From CAYTOF01 sp964439435 (GTDB lineage: Bacteria; Bacillota; Clostridia; Oscillospirales; QAMX01), in NCBI GenBank assembly GCA_964439435.1, contig CAYTOF010000035.1:1-21276 (forward strand): 21,276 nucleotides of DNA. The letters are read 5' to 3'. The translations under genes and the position numbers were made by a program. The notes beneath the pieces are model-generated. The model saw nothing but the letters and a program-made list of their open reading frames with translations. It was not told the origin of the DNA and made no database searches. This document shows positions 7,264-14,664 of this stretch, one piece after another. The stretch's first letter is position 1; the number at the start of each line of letters is the position of its first letter.

Positions 7264-8475
7264 TTAGTTTGTATCTTTGCGCAGATAATCCAAAGCTGCG
7301 AGTATTTGCGGGTCCTCATCATACTCAACATTGCCAATCATTGAAACTTGCTCGTCGGTCATGAATATATCCAAGTCCGGTTTAATACCGCCGTTTTCGC
7401 CTATACTTACATTGTTTGGAGTGTAGTATTTTATGACGGAAAACGTAATGGCAGAACCGTCTGAGAGCTCAAAGGTCTGCTGGCCTTCACCTTTGCCTGT
7501 AGTGGGGTTTCCTATGATATAGGCCAAGTTTTGCTCTTGTAACACCGCGGCAAAATACTCCGCCGCGCTGTATGAATATTCGTTGGACAGGACAACCATC
7601 GGTATATCAAAATAAAAGTCATCGGAAGTATACTCATGAAAATTGCCCGCTTTGTCGACTTCTTTGAACATAGTGCCCTTGGGCATAAGCGTATCAAGAG
7701 CTGTGAGCAAGGTTGCAAGAGATCCTCCGGGGTTGTTGCGCACGTCCAAAATTAAAGACTTAATTTTTATTTCATTTATCAGTACATTCAGGTTTTCTGT
7801 AAATTGATCGGCGGCGGCGGCGGTGAATTCGCTTATTCTGATATATCCGACATCGCTCTCGATAACCTCCGATTTCACGCTGCGCCGCTCGACAATGCGC
7901 CTCTCAACATCGTAGTTATAGTAAATACCCTCACGCCAGATGGTGAGTTTGACGATTGTTCCCGGCTCCCCTCGAACCTTTGCCGCTGTGGCTTCCAGAC
8001 CAAGACCGGCAACAGGCTCATCTTCCACGGCATACAGCTTGTCCATGGCCCTGATGCCTGCCTCCTGAGCAGGAGAGTCTTCATAGACCTCTATAATGCT
8101 TATCATCCCGTTCTCCCCATCAAGGGTTACACTCATGCCGACCCCCGCATAGGTTCCGCTTTTATCTTGATATAACAGCTCCAAGTTCTCCGCAGTGGTA
8201 TAGTATGCCCATCTGTCATTGATGCCGTTTATATATCCATATGCCAGCATGTCCATGAGTTCATCGTTGGAATACTCACCTACATAGTGTTTATCTATGA
8301 GCTGTCTGATCTCATCCAGCTTTGAATAATCCCCCACTCTTTCAGCAAGCAGGTTTTCGTATTTATTTGTCAACAACACGCTTGTCAAAAGTGATGTGAG
8401 GATTGCAGCAACAAGACAAAATGCTATAAGCTGTGTCCATGTGGGTCTTGCGGTAGCTCTTCCGGATGCTCTCAT
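7264..8475 (-). CDS. S41-family carboxy-terminal processing protease (CtpA/CtpB-like)
   Basis: A 403-residue membrane-anchored serine protease. One N-terminal transmembrane helix lies at about residues 14-36, then a helical linker, a PDZ domain (about 100-190, with TYAGVGM and SPAQEAGI) and the S41 catalytic domain. The Ser-Lys dyad is intact: Ser303 in EYSYSAAE and Lys328 in TTGKGEG, 25 residues apart as in known CtpB and Prc enzymes. The LDVRNNPGG core is present. The ATG at 8475, seven bases after AAAGG, is preferred to a TTG five codons earlier. It follows the M23 gene by 16 bases in the ftsEX run, so it may process or limit the cell-wall hydrolase; that role is inferred. The substrate is unknown. 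Confidence 0.95.
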   Translation of the reverse strand: MRASGRATARPTWTQLIAFCLVAAILTSLLTSVLLTNKYENLLAERVGDYSKLDEIRQLIDKHYVGEYSNDELMDMLAYGYINGINDRWAYYTTAENLELLYQDKSGTYAGVGMSVTLDGENGMISIIEVYEDSPAQEAGIRAMDKLYAVEDEPVAGLGLEATAAKVRGEPGTIVKLTIWREGIYYNYDVERRIVERRSVKSEVIESDVGYIRISEFTAAAADQFTENLNVLINEIKIKSLILDVRNNPGGSLATLLTALDTLMPKGTMFKEVDKAGNFHEYTSDDFYFDIPMVVLSNEYSYSAAEYFAAVLQEQNLAYIIGNPTTGKGEGQQTFELSDGSAITFSVIKYYTPNNVSIGENGGIKPDLDIFMTDEQVSMIGNVEYDEDPQILAALDYLRKDTN

Positions 8476-8491
8476 TTTATAGCCTTTCAAA

Positions 8492-9748
8492 TTATGGTTT
8501 CACAATCGTGAGCGGATTGACGGTCACTCCGTTTTTATATATCGTCAAATGCAGATGCGGACCTGTGGATAGTCCCGTGGAGCCGATATAGCCAATCAAA
8601 CCGCCCTTTACAACCTTTGTGCCCACAGCCAGCTTTGACCTAGATGCCATGTGTCCGTAAAAGGATATCAGCCCTCCGCCATGATCTACCTTTACGAGGT
8701 TGCCATATGCACTGTCATATCTGTTTTCGACGACTGTACCAGCAGCGATGCTGTTGATTCTGCTGCCGTAGGTCGCACCTATGTCTATTCCATTGTGGAA
8801 ACTAAGTTTTTTGGTTATGGGATGCGTTCGATAGCCGTATTGTGAAGTTATATAATAAAAACCGGGGGTGGGCCATATGTATGTCCGATTTTTCAGCTCT
8901 TCTTCCAAACGCTTTCTCTCTGCTTCGGCCTTTAGTCTGAGCTCTTCTTGCTCGCGTTTTCTCTGCTCTTCCAGCTCTTTTACAAGCTTTTGCTCTCTCT
9001 CCTGCGCTTCTTCCCACAGTTTTTCATATGTTGCAAGGGAGGCGGCGGTTATCTCCTCTTCGTGTTCGAAGGCATACATCACATCAAGGGATTCGTTGAA
9101 GTCTTTTTCAAGCTGCGATTTTGCCACAGCCAGATTTGCATACATCAACTTCGAATCTTCCAGGTCAATCTCAAGCGCCGACGTTGTCAGTTCGATTTCC
9201 GTACATACCTCTTCCAAAGAGGCTATCAGGTCTTTGTCGTTTTTGAGTATACTCCCGACTTGGTCTGCCCTGTTGAGCAGGTCATAGATGCTCTCCGCCT
9301 GCAAAATCACAGATAGATATGAGATGTTGCTGTCCTCATACATTATGCGCAGGCGCTGTTTAAAGGCCTCATAGAGACGCTCTTTTTCCTCTGTCATCTC
9401 CTCAAGCTTTGTCTTGCCGTCATCAATGCGCATCTCAAGTTCTGATATAACACCGAGAATGAGGTCAATCTCCTCATTGCAGTCATTTATCTTTTTATCC
9501 AGAAGCAGTTTTTGCTCCATCGCGGCCTCTTTGTTGCCTCGAATCAGCACAAGCTCCGCTTCGGTTTCTTCTTGCTTTAGTTTATATTCTTCTATCTTCT
9601 TTCGCGCTTGATTTATGTCGTTTTGTGTAACGGCAAATAGGTTTGTCAGCGCAATGAGCATTGGCAAGACCATGCCGACTACCAACACCCAAATGAGGAT
9701 TTTTCGCCACAATGCAATCTTTTTCTGTTTTGGCTGTTGTGTGTTCAT
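8492..9748 (-). CDS. EnvC/PcsB-like coiled-coil M23 peptidoglycan hydrolase or activator
   Basis: A 418-residue exported protein: basic N-terminus, one transmembrane segment or uncleaved signal at about 17-40, a long charged coiled coil (about 43-290, rich in Glu, Lys and Gln), then a C-terminal LytM/M23 domain (about 300-415). The zinc and catalytic residues are complete: His318 and Asp322 (HNGID), His366 (FYGHM) and the HxH pair His398/His400 (GPHLHL). It should therefore be an active endopeptidase, unlike EnvC, which is degenerate. FtsEX complexes activate partners of this design across the membrane, and ftsE and ftsX lie directly upstream. The ATG at 9748 follows GAGGTG; the longer frame to 9823 overlaps ftsX and is unlikely. 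Confidence 0.95.
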   Translation of the reverse strand: MNTQQPKQKKIALWRKILIWVLVVGMVLPMLIALTNLFAVTQNDINQARKKIEEYKLKQEETEAELVLIRGNKEAAMEQKLLLDKKINDCNEEIDLILGVISELEMRIDDGKTKLEEMTEEKERLYEAFKQRLRIMYEDSNISYLSVILQAESIYDLLNRADQVGSILKNDKDLIASLEEVCTEIELTTSALEIDLEDSKLMYANLAVAKSQLEKDFNESLDVMYAFEHEEEITAASLATYEKLWEEAQEREQKLVKELEEQRKREQEELRLKAEAERKRLEEELKNRTYIWPTPGFYYITSQYGYRTHPITKKLSFHNGIDIGATYGSRINSIAAGTVVENRYDSAYGNLVKVDHGGGLISFYGHMASRSKLAVGTKVVKGGLIGYIGSTGLSTGPHLHLTIYKNGVTVNPLTIVKP

Positions 9749-9780
9749 CAAATACACCTCGGTCCTTTTCCTTGATGCAG

Positions 9781-10671
9781 TCAGTTTTTTAAATATTTGC
9801 GCAGAGCAAGGGCGCTGCCGCAAAGTCCCATAATCGGCCCCGCAACTCCAAAGAAAATGGCAATGGGAGTGACCATGGAGATAAAGTCAATTGGTTTTAT
9901 AAACGAAAGAGAACCAAATGCGGGATAAAATACCTTTGTGTAGAGAAAATACAGTGCCACAAAAGACAGAGCCGCACCAAAAATACCTATGAACAGGCCT
10001 TCTAAAACAAATGATGCTCTTATAAATCTATTTGTTGCACCCACCGTTTTCATAACGGCAATCTCTTCTCTGCGTGTAAATGCTGAAATTCTGATGGAAT
10101 TTGAAATAATCGCTATGCTTAAAAGCGCCAGCACCGCAATAAAGGCAAGCCCGATCAGAGCAACCATATTGCGAATCTGCAGAAACCTGTCCGCAACATC
10201 CCCTCGATAATTCACCTTGGCAACCCCTTCGATTGACTCAAGCACCGATGCCGTTTGGGCAATCAGGCTCTGGTCTTTCACAATTATCCGAAAGCTGTCC
10301 CGAATGGGATTGTCATTTTCAAGTCCATCTATCAAAGAACCGTAGATCTCGCGCAGGGATTCCAATCCCTCTTCTTTGGAAACAAATGCATATTCTGATA
10401 TATTTTCAACGGAGCCTATGATATCTCCGACTCGAACACTCTCTTCTGTGGTGAAGTGCTCCTCTAAAAAGATGGATATCTCGTTGACGGCACCCAGATC
10501 TTCAATTATTTTGTTTATATTTAGCATCAACAGACCAAATACACCTGTGATTACAAGACAAGCGATTAATAGCCCGATTGCTGCCGTGTTGACAAGTCTG
10601 TTTCGGAAAAGCCCTTTAAAGCTTTCCTTTATATGGTACCTGCTGCACACAAACATTCTCATTTTTGTCAA
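9781..10671 (-). CDS. ftsX: Cell division ABC transporter permease FtsX
   Basis: The roughly 296-residue protein has the FtsX plan: a cytoplasmic N-terminus, a transmembrane helix at about 28-50, an extracellular domain of about 115 residues (containing EISIFLEEH and a FVSKEEGLESL segment), then three more helices near 168-190, 215-245 and 262-290. The motif RREEIAVMKTVGAT typical of FtsX and MacB permeases precedes the third helix. It does not transport a solute: with FtsE it relays ATP hydrolysis to extracellular hydrolases. The first candidate start is TTG at 10671, overlapping the ftsE stop as TTGA and preceded by AGAGG with four bases; ATG at 10662 or 10656 is possible. Translational coupling to ftsE is likely either way. 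Confidence 0.96.
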   Translation of the reverse strand: MTKMRMFVCSRYHIKESFKGLFRNRLVNTAAIGLLIACLVITGVFGLLMLNINKIIEDLGAVNEISIFLEEHFTTEESVRVGDIIGSVENISEYAFVSKEEGLESLREIYGSLIDGLENDNPIRDSFRIIVKDQSLIAQTASVLESIEGVAKVNYRGDVADRFLQIRNMVALIGLAFIAVLALLSIAIISNSIRISAFTRREEIAVMKTVGATNRFIRASFVLEGLFIGIFGAALSFVALYFLYTKVFYPAFGSLSFIKPIDFISMVTPIAIFFGVAGPIMGLCGSALALRKYLKN

Positions 10672-11369
10672 TTTGCCTCTGTGTTAAAACTTTTACAGTA
10701 ACCACCAACGCAATCCCCGCAGATAACCCCTGCCTCAAGGAAGATAACGCGCTTGGTAAAGCGGTCGACAAGCTCCTTTTCATGCGTTATAACGATTACA
10801 GTATTTCCAAGCTCATTGATGCGCACGAGCAGGTCCATAATCTCGTGAGACATCTCCGGGTCAAGATTGCCCGTGGGCTCGTCGGCTATAATCACGCCCG
10901 GGTTGTTCACCAGGGCGCGTGCTATGGCGGTTCTCTGTTGTTCCCCGCCGGACAGCTCACTTGGCAGCCTCTTGGCCTTTTCCGTCAACCCGACAAGCTC
11001 CAGCACATAGGAGACACGCTCTTTTATGTGCTTCTTGTTGTAGATGCCTATCGCGCGCATGGAAAAGGCCACATTGTCATATACACTCATGCGGTCTATC
11101 AGACGAAAGTCCTGGTAGACAACGCCTATCGTGCGGCGGAGCATGGGCACTTTGCGTTTTTTCAAGGTGGAGATATTGAATCCGTTTACGGTTACCAGGC
11201 CTTCGGTGGGGCGAATTTCAGCTGTTAAAAGCTTTATCAGCGTCGATTTTCCCGCCCCGGAGGGCCCGACAATGAAGACAAATTCACCGTCGTCAATGTC
11301 AAGACTGACACTTTTGAGGGCCTTTGTACCTGCTTTATATACCACATATGTATCTGACATTCGAATCAT
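10668..11369 (-). CDS. ftsE: Cell division ATP-binding protein FtsE
   Basis: A 233-residue ABC ATPase with Walker A GPSGAGKST (35-43), Q-loop VYQDFRL, signature LSGGEQQR (139-146), Walker B VIIADEP and switch histidine 196. It powers FtsX to control the peptidoglycan hydrolase encoded two genes downstream. The ATG at 11369 is seven bases after GGAG. The last 20 residues are unusual: the common acidic GGY tail is replaced by a cysteine-rich GDCVGGYC stretch (Cys217, 220, 225). The gene lies 88 bases after the CdaR-like regulator and may share its transcript. Confidence 0.97.
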   Translation of the reverse strand: MIRMSDTYVVYKAGTKALKSVSLDIDDGEFVFIVGPSGAGKSTLIKLLTAEIRPTEGLVTVNGFNISTLKKRKVPMLRRTIGVVYQDFRLIDRMSVYDNVAFSMRAIGIYNKKHIKERVSYVLELVGLTEKAKRLPSELSGGEQQRTAIARALVNNPGVIIADEPTGNLDPEMSHEIMDLLVRINELGNTVIVITHEKELVDRFTKRVIFLEAGVICGDCVGGYCKSFNTEAN

Positions 11370-11420
11370 GTGCCAACTCCATGGAGCTTCGCCCTTATAA
11401 AGCTTTGCTTTCTGTGCCTT

Positions 11421-11444
11421 CGCCGCGAAGGGATCCTCGCGGCG
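11421..11444. repeat. Perfect 8-bp inverted repeat between the regulator and ftsE
   Basis: CGCCGCGA (11421-11428) and TCGCGGCG (11437-11444) are separated by eight bases and would form a GC-rich hairpin in either strand. Neither side has a T tract, so it is not a standard intrinsic terminator. It could attenuate read-through from the regulator gene, stabilise an mRNA end, or bind a protein. Confidence 0.6.
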
Positions 11445-11457
11445 TCTGTATTATATA

Positions 11458-12549
11458 TTATATGTCGGTCGCATCGCGGGATTCCAGATACTTTTTCACC
11501 ATGAGCGCCACTTTAAAGATGATGGCATGGTCAAATTCCCGCAGATCAAGCCCTGTTGTCTTTTTAATTTTCTCCAGCCTGTAGACCAATGTGTTTCTGT
11601 GGACAAACAGCTTTCTGGATGTTTCGGATACGTTCAGGTTGTTTTCAAAGAACTTTTGAATTGTGAGCATTGTCTCCTGGCCGAGGGAGTCCACAGAGCC
11701 TTTTCTGAACACCTCGCTGAGGAACATGCGGCACAGAGTGATTGGCAGTTGATATATAAGTCTGCCTATACCGAGATTTTCGTAATTTATGATGGTCTTT
11801 TCGGCTTCAAACACCCTGCCGACATCGATTGCCACCTGGGCTTCTTTCAAAGACCTGGAGAGATCCTTCAACTGTGACACAATTGTGCCGATACCGATGA
11901 CACATTTCAAATAAAGCTCCGAGCTGAGGGTGTCTTCTATGCCCTTTGCTATCTTGCGCAGGTCTTTTAGATCGGTGGAGGCTTTGACTTCCTTGACAAT
12001 GGCGATGTCGCTCTCATTTATAGAGACGATAAAGTCCTTTTGTTTGTCGGGGAAAAGCCCGGCAATAATGTCATTTGTCGCTATGTCGACTTTGTCGAGC
12101 ATCCTGACAAGAAAGACAGCTCGTGAAACATCACCGCCAAAATGCAGCTCTTTTGATTTTGTGTAGATATCTCCCGGGAGGACATTGTCGAGCATGATAT
12201 TTTTGATAAATATGGCTTTGTCGTATTTTTCGTCATAATACTGCTTTATGCCATTTAGAGATACAACGGCCATTGAGCACATGCGCAGGGCATCTTCGTC
12301 GGTGCCCTCTACAAAAACAGCATACTCCAGCCTGACGCCGCGAAGCGCGAGGGATTTGAAGGTCAACCCATTCATGATGACGGGTTCTGCGGTGAGATTG
12401 AGCTCATCCACGGCATTTTCGTACACTTCTCCGACGCGACGCAAATCGCTGCAGGCAATCACGGCACCGTCACTGTCTATGACACCTATGGTTCTGCCAA
12501 TCGCCTCTCTCATTTGAAGGGCTATGTTTTGAAATAATCTTCTCGACAT
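11458..12549 (-). CDS. CdaR/PucR-type helix-turn-helix transcriptional regulator
   Basis: A 363-residue soluble protein. The N-terminal half contains a sugar-diacid-recognition-like segment (RTIGVIDSDGAVIACSD near residue 18), the middle a GGDEF-like PucR region (DRSLKEAQ-type helix near 235), and residues 295-363 the PucR C-terminal HTH (NVSETSRKLFVHRNTLVYRL). In CdaR proteins this architecture senses small carboxylates, but the ligand here is unknown. Regulators of this type next to ftsEX occur in clostridial genomes. It is preceded by two candidate promoters and by the terminator of the upstream operon, so it begins its own transcription unit. Confidence 0.9.
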   Translation of the reverse strand: MSRRLFQNIALQMREAIGRTIGVIDSDGAVIACSDLRRVGEVYENAVDELNLTAEPVIMNGLTFKSLALRGVRLEYAVFVEGTDEDALRMCSMAVVSLNGIKQYYDEKYDKAIFIKNIMLDNVLPGDIYTKSKELHFGGDVSRAVFLVRMLDKVDIATNDIIAGLFPDKQKDFIVSINESDIAIVKEVKASTDLKDLRKIAKGIEDTLSSELYLKCVIGIGTIVSQLKDLSRSLKEAQVAIDVGRVFEAEKTIINYENLGIGRLIYQLPITLCRMFLSEVFRKGSVDSLGQETMLTIQKFFENNLNVSETSRKLFVHRNTLVYRLEKIKKTTGLDLREFDHAIIFKVALMVKKYLESRDATDI

Positions 12550-12617
12550 TCTACTTTCCCCCAGTACAGCTGCTCCGGCAGCTATAAAATTGCATTCATA
12601 TGTATTTTAACTAATTT

Positions 12618-12646
12618 ATTATACTATATTTGCCAAAAACTTACAA
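12618..12646 (-). promoter_or_regulatory. Candidate proximal sigma-A promoter of the CdaR-like regulator
   Basis: On the minus strand TTGTAA (12646-12641) and a perfect TATAAT (12623-12618) are separated by exactly 17 bases. The transcript would start near 12611 and give a leader of about 60 bases containing a small perfect hairpin (AGCTGC, CGGA loop, GCAGCT, 12568-12583) just upstream of the gene start. Confidence 0.65.
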
Positions 12647-12757
12647 GCACTGCCACGGTGTTTATGAGTATTTGGGATAGTTTTGTTAAAAATATCGCCC
12701 CTTGGGCAAAAAAACACAGAGCATAAAGACAATCACAAAGGGCACAATATTTATATT

Positions 12758-12786
12758 ATTATACCATATTTCAAAGCTCATCGCAA
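12758..12786 (-). promoter_or_regulatory. Candidate distal sigma-A promoter of the CdaR-like regulator
   Basis: On the minus strand TTGCGA (12786-12781) and perfect TATAAT (12763-12758) are 17 bases apart, directly abutting the upstream terminator hairpin. Between this and the proximal promoter lies a small hairpin (TTGCCC, AAG, GGGCGA near 12696-12710) followed by TATTTTTAA, which could be a weak attenuator. The 12550-12898 gap holds these sites and no gene that I can see. Confidence 0.5.
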
Positions 12787-12826
12787 ACACAGAGGCCCTC
12801 ACTTTAAAATGTGAAAACCTCTGTGT
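12787..12826 (-). terminator. Terminator-like hairpin after the glycerol-3-phosphate-dehydrogenase-like operon
   Basis: A 9-bp perfect stem (12818-12826 with 12787-12795, ACACAGAGG/CCTCTGTGT) encloses an inner TCAC/GTGA pair. It lies about 70 bases past the DUF1667 stop. Only three Ts follow on the minus strand, while a T-rich run follows on the plus strand side, so direction and efficiency are uncertain. No plus-strand gene precedes it. Confidence 0.5.
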
Positions 12827-12898
12827 AAAAGCGCTGTTTTTTGTTCTTTTTTTCCGTTTTCATTCTCTCTTTTCAACTGAAAAAAGCTGCTTTTCCCC

Positions 12899-13315
12899 TC
12901 ACCCGACTGACATGGCAACTCTTTCGTCACTGTGATAGACTGAGGAAACATCATCTTTCTTGCAGCTTGCGCACGCCACGATATCCGCTCCAAAACCGTC
13001 GACATCCTTGATGATAATTTGCCCGGCTTTGACAGGCGAGGTGATGACCTTATTTTTGATCTTTGCCATGATGTCAAAAATCTTGTCCTTGCTTATGGGA
13101 GCGGAGGTCTTCACGGGCAGCACACCTCCATCGGCAAGCTTTACTGTGGAGGAGATGTTTCGGACGGGGTTATGCTCCTCTCGCAGGGCATATTGCCTGC
13201 CGCGCAGACACTCATTGCCTACAATTTCGGAAATGTTGCCCTCGCTGTCGCGCTCAACACTCACTATACAACCTTGAGGACAGATGATACACACATGCTC
13301 ATTTCGCTTTCGCAT
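12899..13315 (-). CDS. DUF1667 cysteine-rich protein of the anaerobic glycerol-3-phosphate-dehydrogenase-like operon
   Basis: A 138-residue protein. The N-terminus carries Cys9, Cys12, Cys16 (CIICPQGC) and Cys36 (GNECLRG), followed by REEHNPVR and LPVKT, the DUF1667 signature. The four cysteines suggest an iron-sulfur site; that is inference, as the family's biochemistry is little known. An additional pair, Cys115/Cys118 (CASC), sits near the C-terminus in a tail after the usual family end. I chose the ATG at 13315, with GAGG ten bases upstream, over a TTG at 13381 that overlaps the preceding stop and adds 22 unrelated residues. It is the third gene of the FAD operon and probably an accessory redox subunit. 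Confidence 0.9.
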   Translation of the reverse strand: MRKRNEHVCIICPQGCIVSVERDSEGNISEIVGNECLRGRQYALREEHNPVRNISSTVKLADGGVLPVKTSAPISKDKIFDIMAKIKNKVITSPVKAGQIIIKDVDGFGADIVACASCKKDDVSSVYHSDERVAMSVG

Positions 13316-13377
13316 ACAAGCCACGCCTCCTCTATGAAATACAATCGCTCTTTTTATCGTCTTAAACAATCGGGATT

Positions 13378-14664
13378 TCAATCCCCGTCATCCACACTCA
13401 CAGTCAATTCCTTTGCTGCAAGCTCCTCCAGACCGCTCAAATCCACCTTAACTATCTCCATCTCGCCCGGCACCATGATAACTCTTCTCTTCATAAAGAC
13501 AATCCTATCTCCCAGAGTCGCCACGATCTTTGCCTTTCTGTAGGTCTTTCTCACGCGAAATGAGAGCTCCGCCTCTCCAAAGGGTGCCTTGATTTCGCCG
13601 GGCACAATATAAGACACGCCTTCTCCCGCGAGAGTTTTCAGCACAGTCTTTCCGTTTTTTTGGCTCCCGAGAGCAAATTCCGCGGCGACTCTGCCCGCAA
13701 TCTCACCCTCCTGCGCTGCAAAATCCACAATGTCGTGGACATGCACCACATTGCCGCAGGCAAAAATCCCCTCAAGGCTTGTCTGTCTTTCATCATCCAC
13801 ATACAGCCCTCTGTGGGAGGCAACCACAGCTCCGGCCTCCCGCGCAAGCTCTGTCTCGGGGATAAGCCCCACGGAGAGCAAGAGGGTGTCGCAGGGCAGA
13901 AATTCCTTTTGCTCCGTTATGGGCCGCAGAGTCTCGCTATCCACAGGTGCAATCCAAACACCCTCCACACGATTCCTACCCTCCACGCCGATAACCGTTG
14001 TCGAGAGTTTTAGCGGTATATTGAAGTCATCAAGACATTGCACGATATTTCTGTTGAGGCCGCCTGCATGAGGTAACAGCTCGCAGACACAGAGCACCTC
14101 TGCGCCCTCCAGGGTCAAGCGCCTTGCCATAATCAGCCCTATATCTCCCGAACCCAAGATGACAGCCCGCCGTCCTACCATATAGCCGTCCAGATTGATA
14201 TATTGTTGCGCCGTGCCCGCTGTCAGCACTCCCGCAGGGCGTTGCCCTTCGATTGAAATCGCCCCCGCGGGCCTTTCGCGGCATCCCATGGCAATGACAA
14301 CGGCTTTTGCTTGGAGTTTAAAAAGCCCCTCGTCCCTTGAGACAACCACCATCGACCTATCATCTAAAAGCTCCATCACGGGGCTCTGTGTCATCACTCT
14401 TATGCCCCGTGCTCGCACCATTTCCTCAAGCCGAGCCGAATACTCAGGGCCCGTCAGCTCCTCGTTGAAGGTGTGCAGGCCAAAACCCGAATGTATACAC
14501 TGGTCGAGCACACCCCCGAGATATGCCTTTATTTCAAGTATGAGCACATCTTTGGCACCCGCATCATGTGCCGCAACGGCTGCTGCCATGCCTGCTGCCC
14601 CGCCGCCGATAATCGCCACATCGCAGTACCTTGTGATGTCGGGAGAAAACACAACTTCTTTCAT
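13378..14664 (-). CDS. NAD(P)/FAD-dependent oxidoreductase (GlpB/thioredoxin-reductase-like subunit)
   Basis: A 428-residue flavoprotein with an N-terminal FAD Rossmann motif GGGAAG (20-25), the operon-specific GGVLDQCIHSGFG (50-62), CRERP (128-132), a second nucleotide-binding motif GSGDIG (171-176) for NAD(P), and a C-terminal FAD motif GIFACGNVVHVHD. Its start overlaps the previous gene's stop as ATGA, indicating co-translation. In other anaerobes this protein occurs between a GlpA-like flavoprotein and a DUF1667 protein; together they are thought to oxidise glycerol 3-phosphate or a related 2-hydroxyacid and pass electrons on. NADH-type electron exchange is inferred from the second Rossmann motif. 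The exact substrate is unproven. Confidence 0.93.
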   Translation of the reverse strand: MKEVVFSPDITRYCDVAIIGGGAAGMAAAVAAHDAGAKDVLILEIKAYLGGVLDQCIHSGFGLHTFNEELTGPEYSARLEEMVRARGIRVMTQSPVMELLDDRSMVVVSRDEGLFKLQAKAVVIAMGCRERPAGAISIEGQRPAGVLTAGTAQQYINLDGYMVGRRAVILGSGDIGLIMARRLTLEGAEVLCVCELLPHAGGLNRNIVQCLDDFNIPLKLSTTVIGVEGRNRVEGVWIAPVDSETLRPITEQKEFLPCDTLLLSVGLIPETELAREAGAVVASHRGLYVDDERQTSLEGIFACGNVVHVHDIVDFAAQEGEIAGRVAAEFALGSQKNGKTVLKTLAGEGVSYIVPGEIKAPFGEAELSFRVRKTYRKAKIVATLGDRIVFMKRRVIMVPGEMEIVKVDLSGLEELAAKELTVSVDDGD

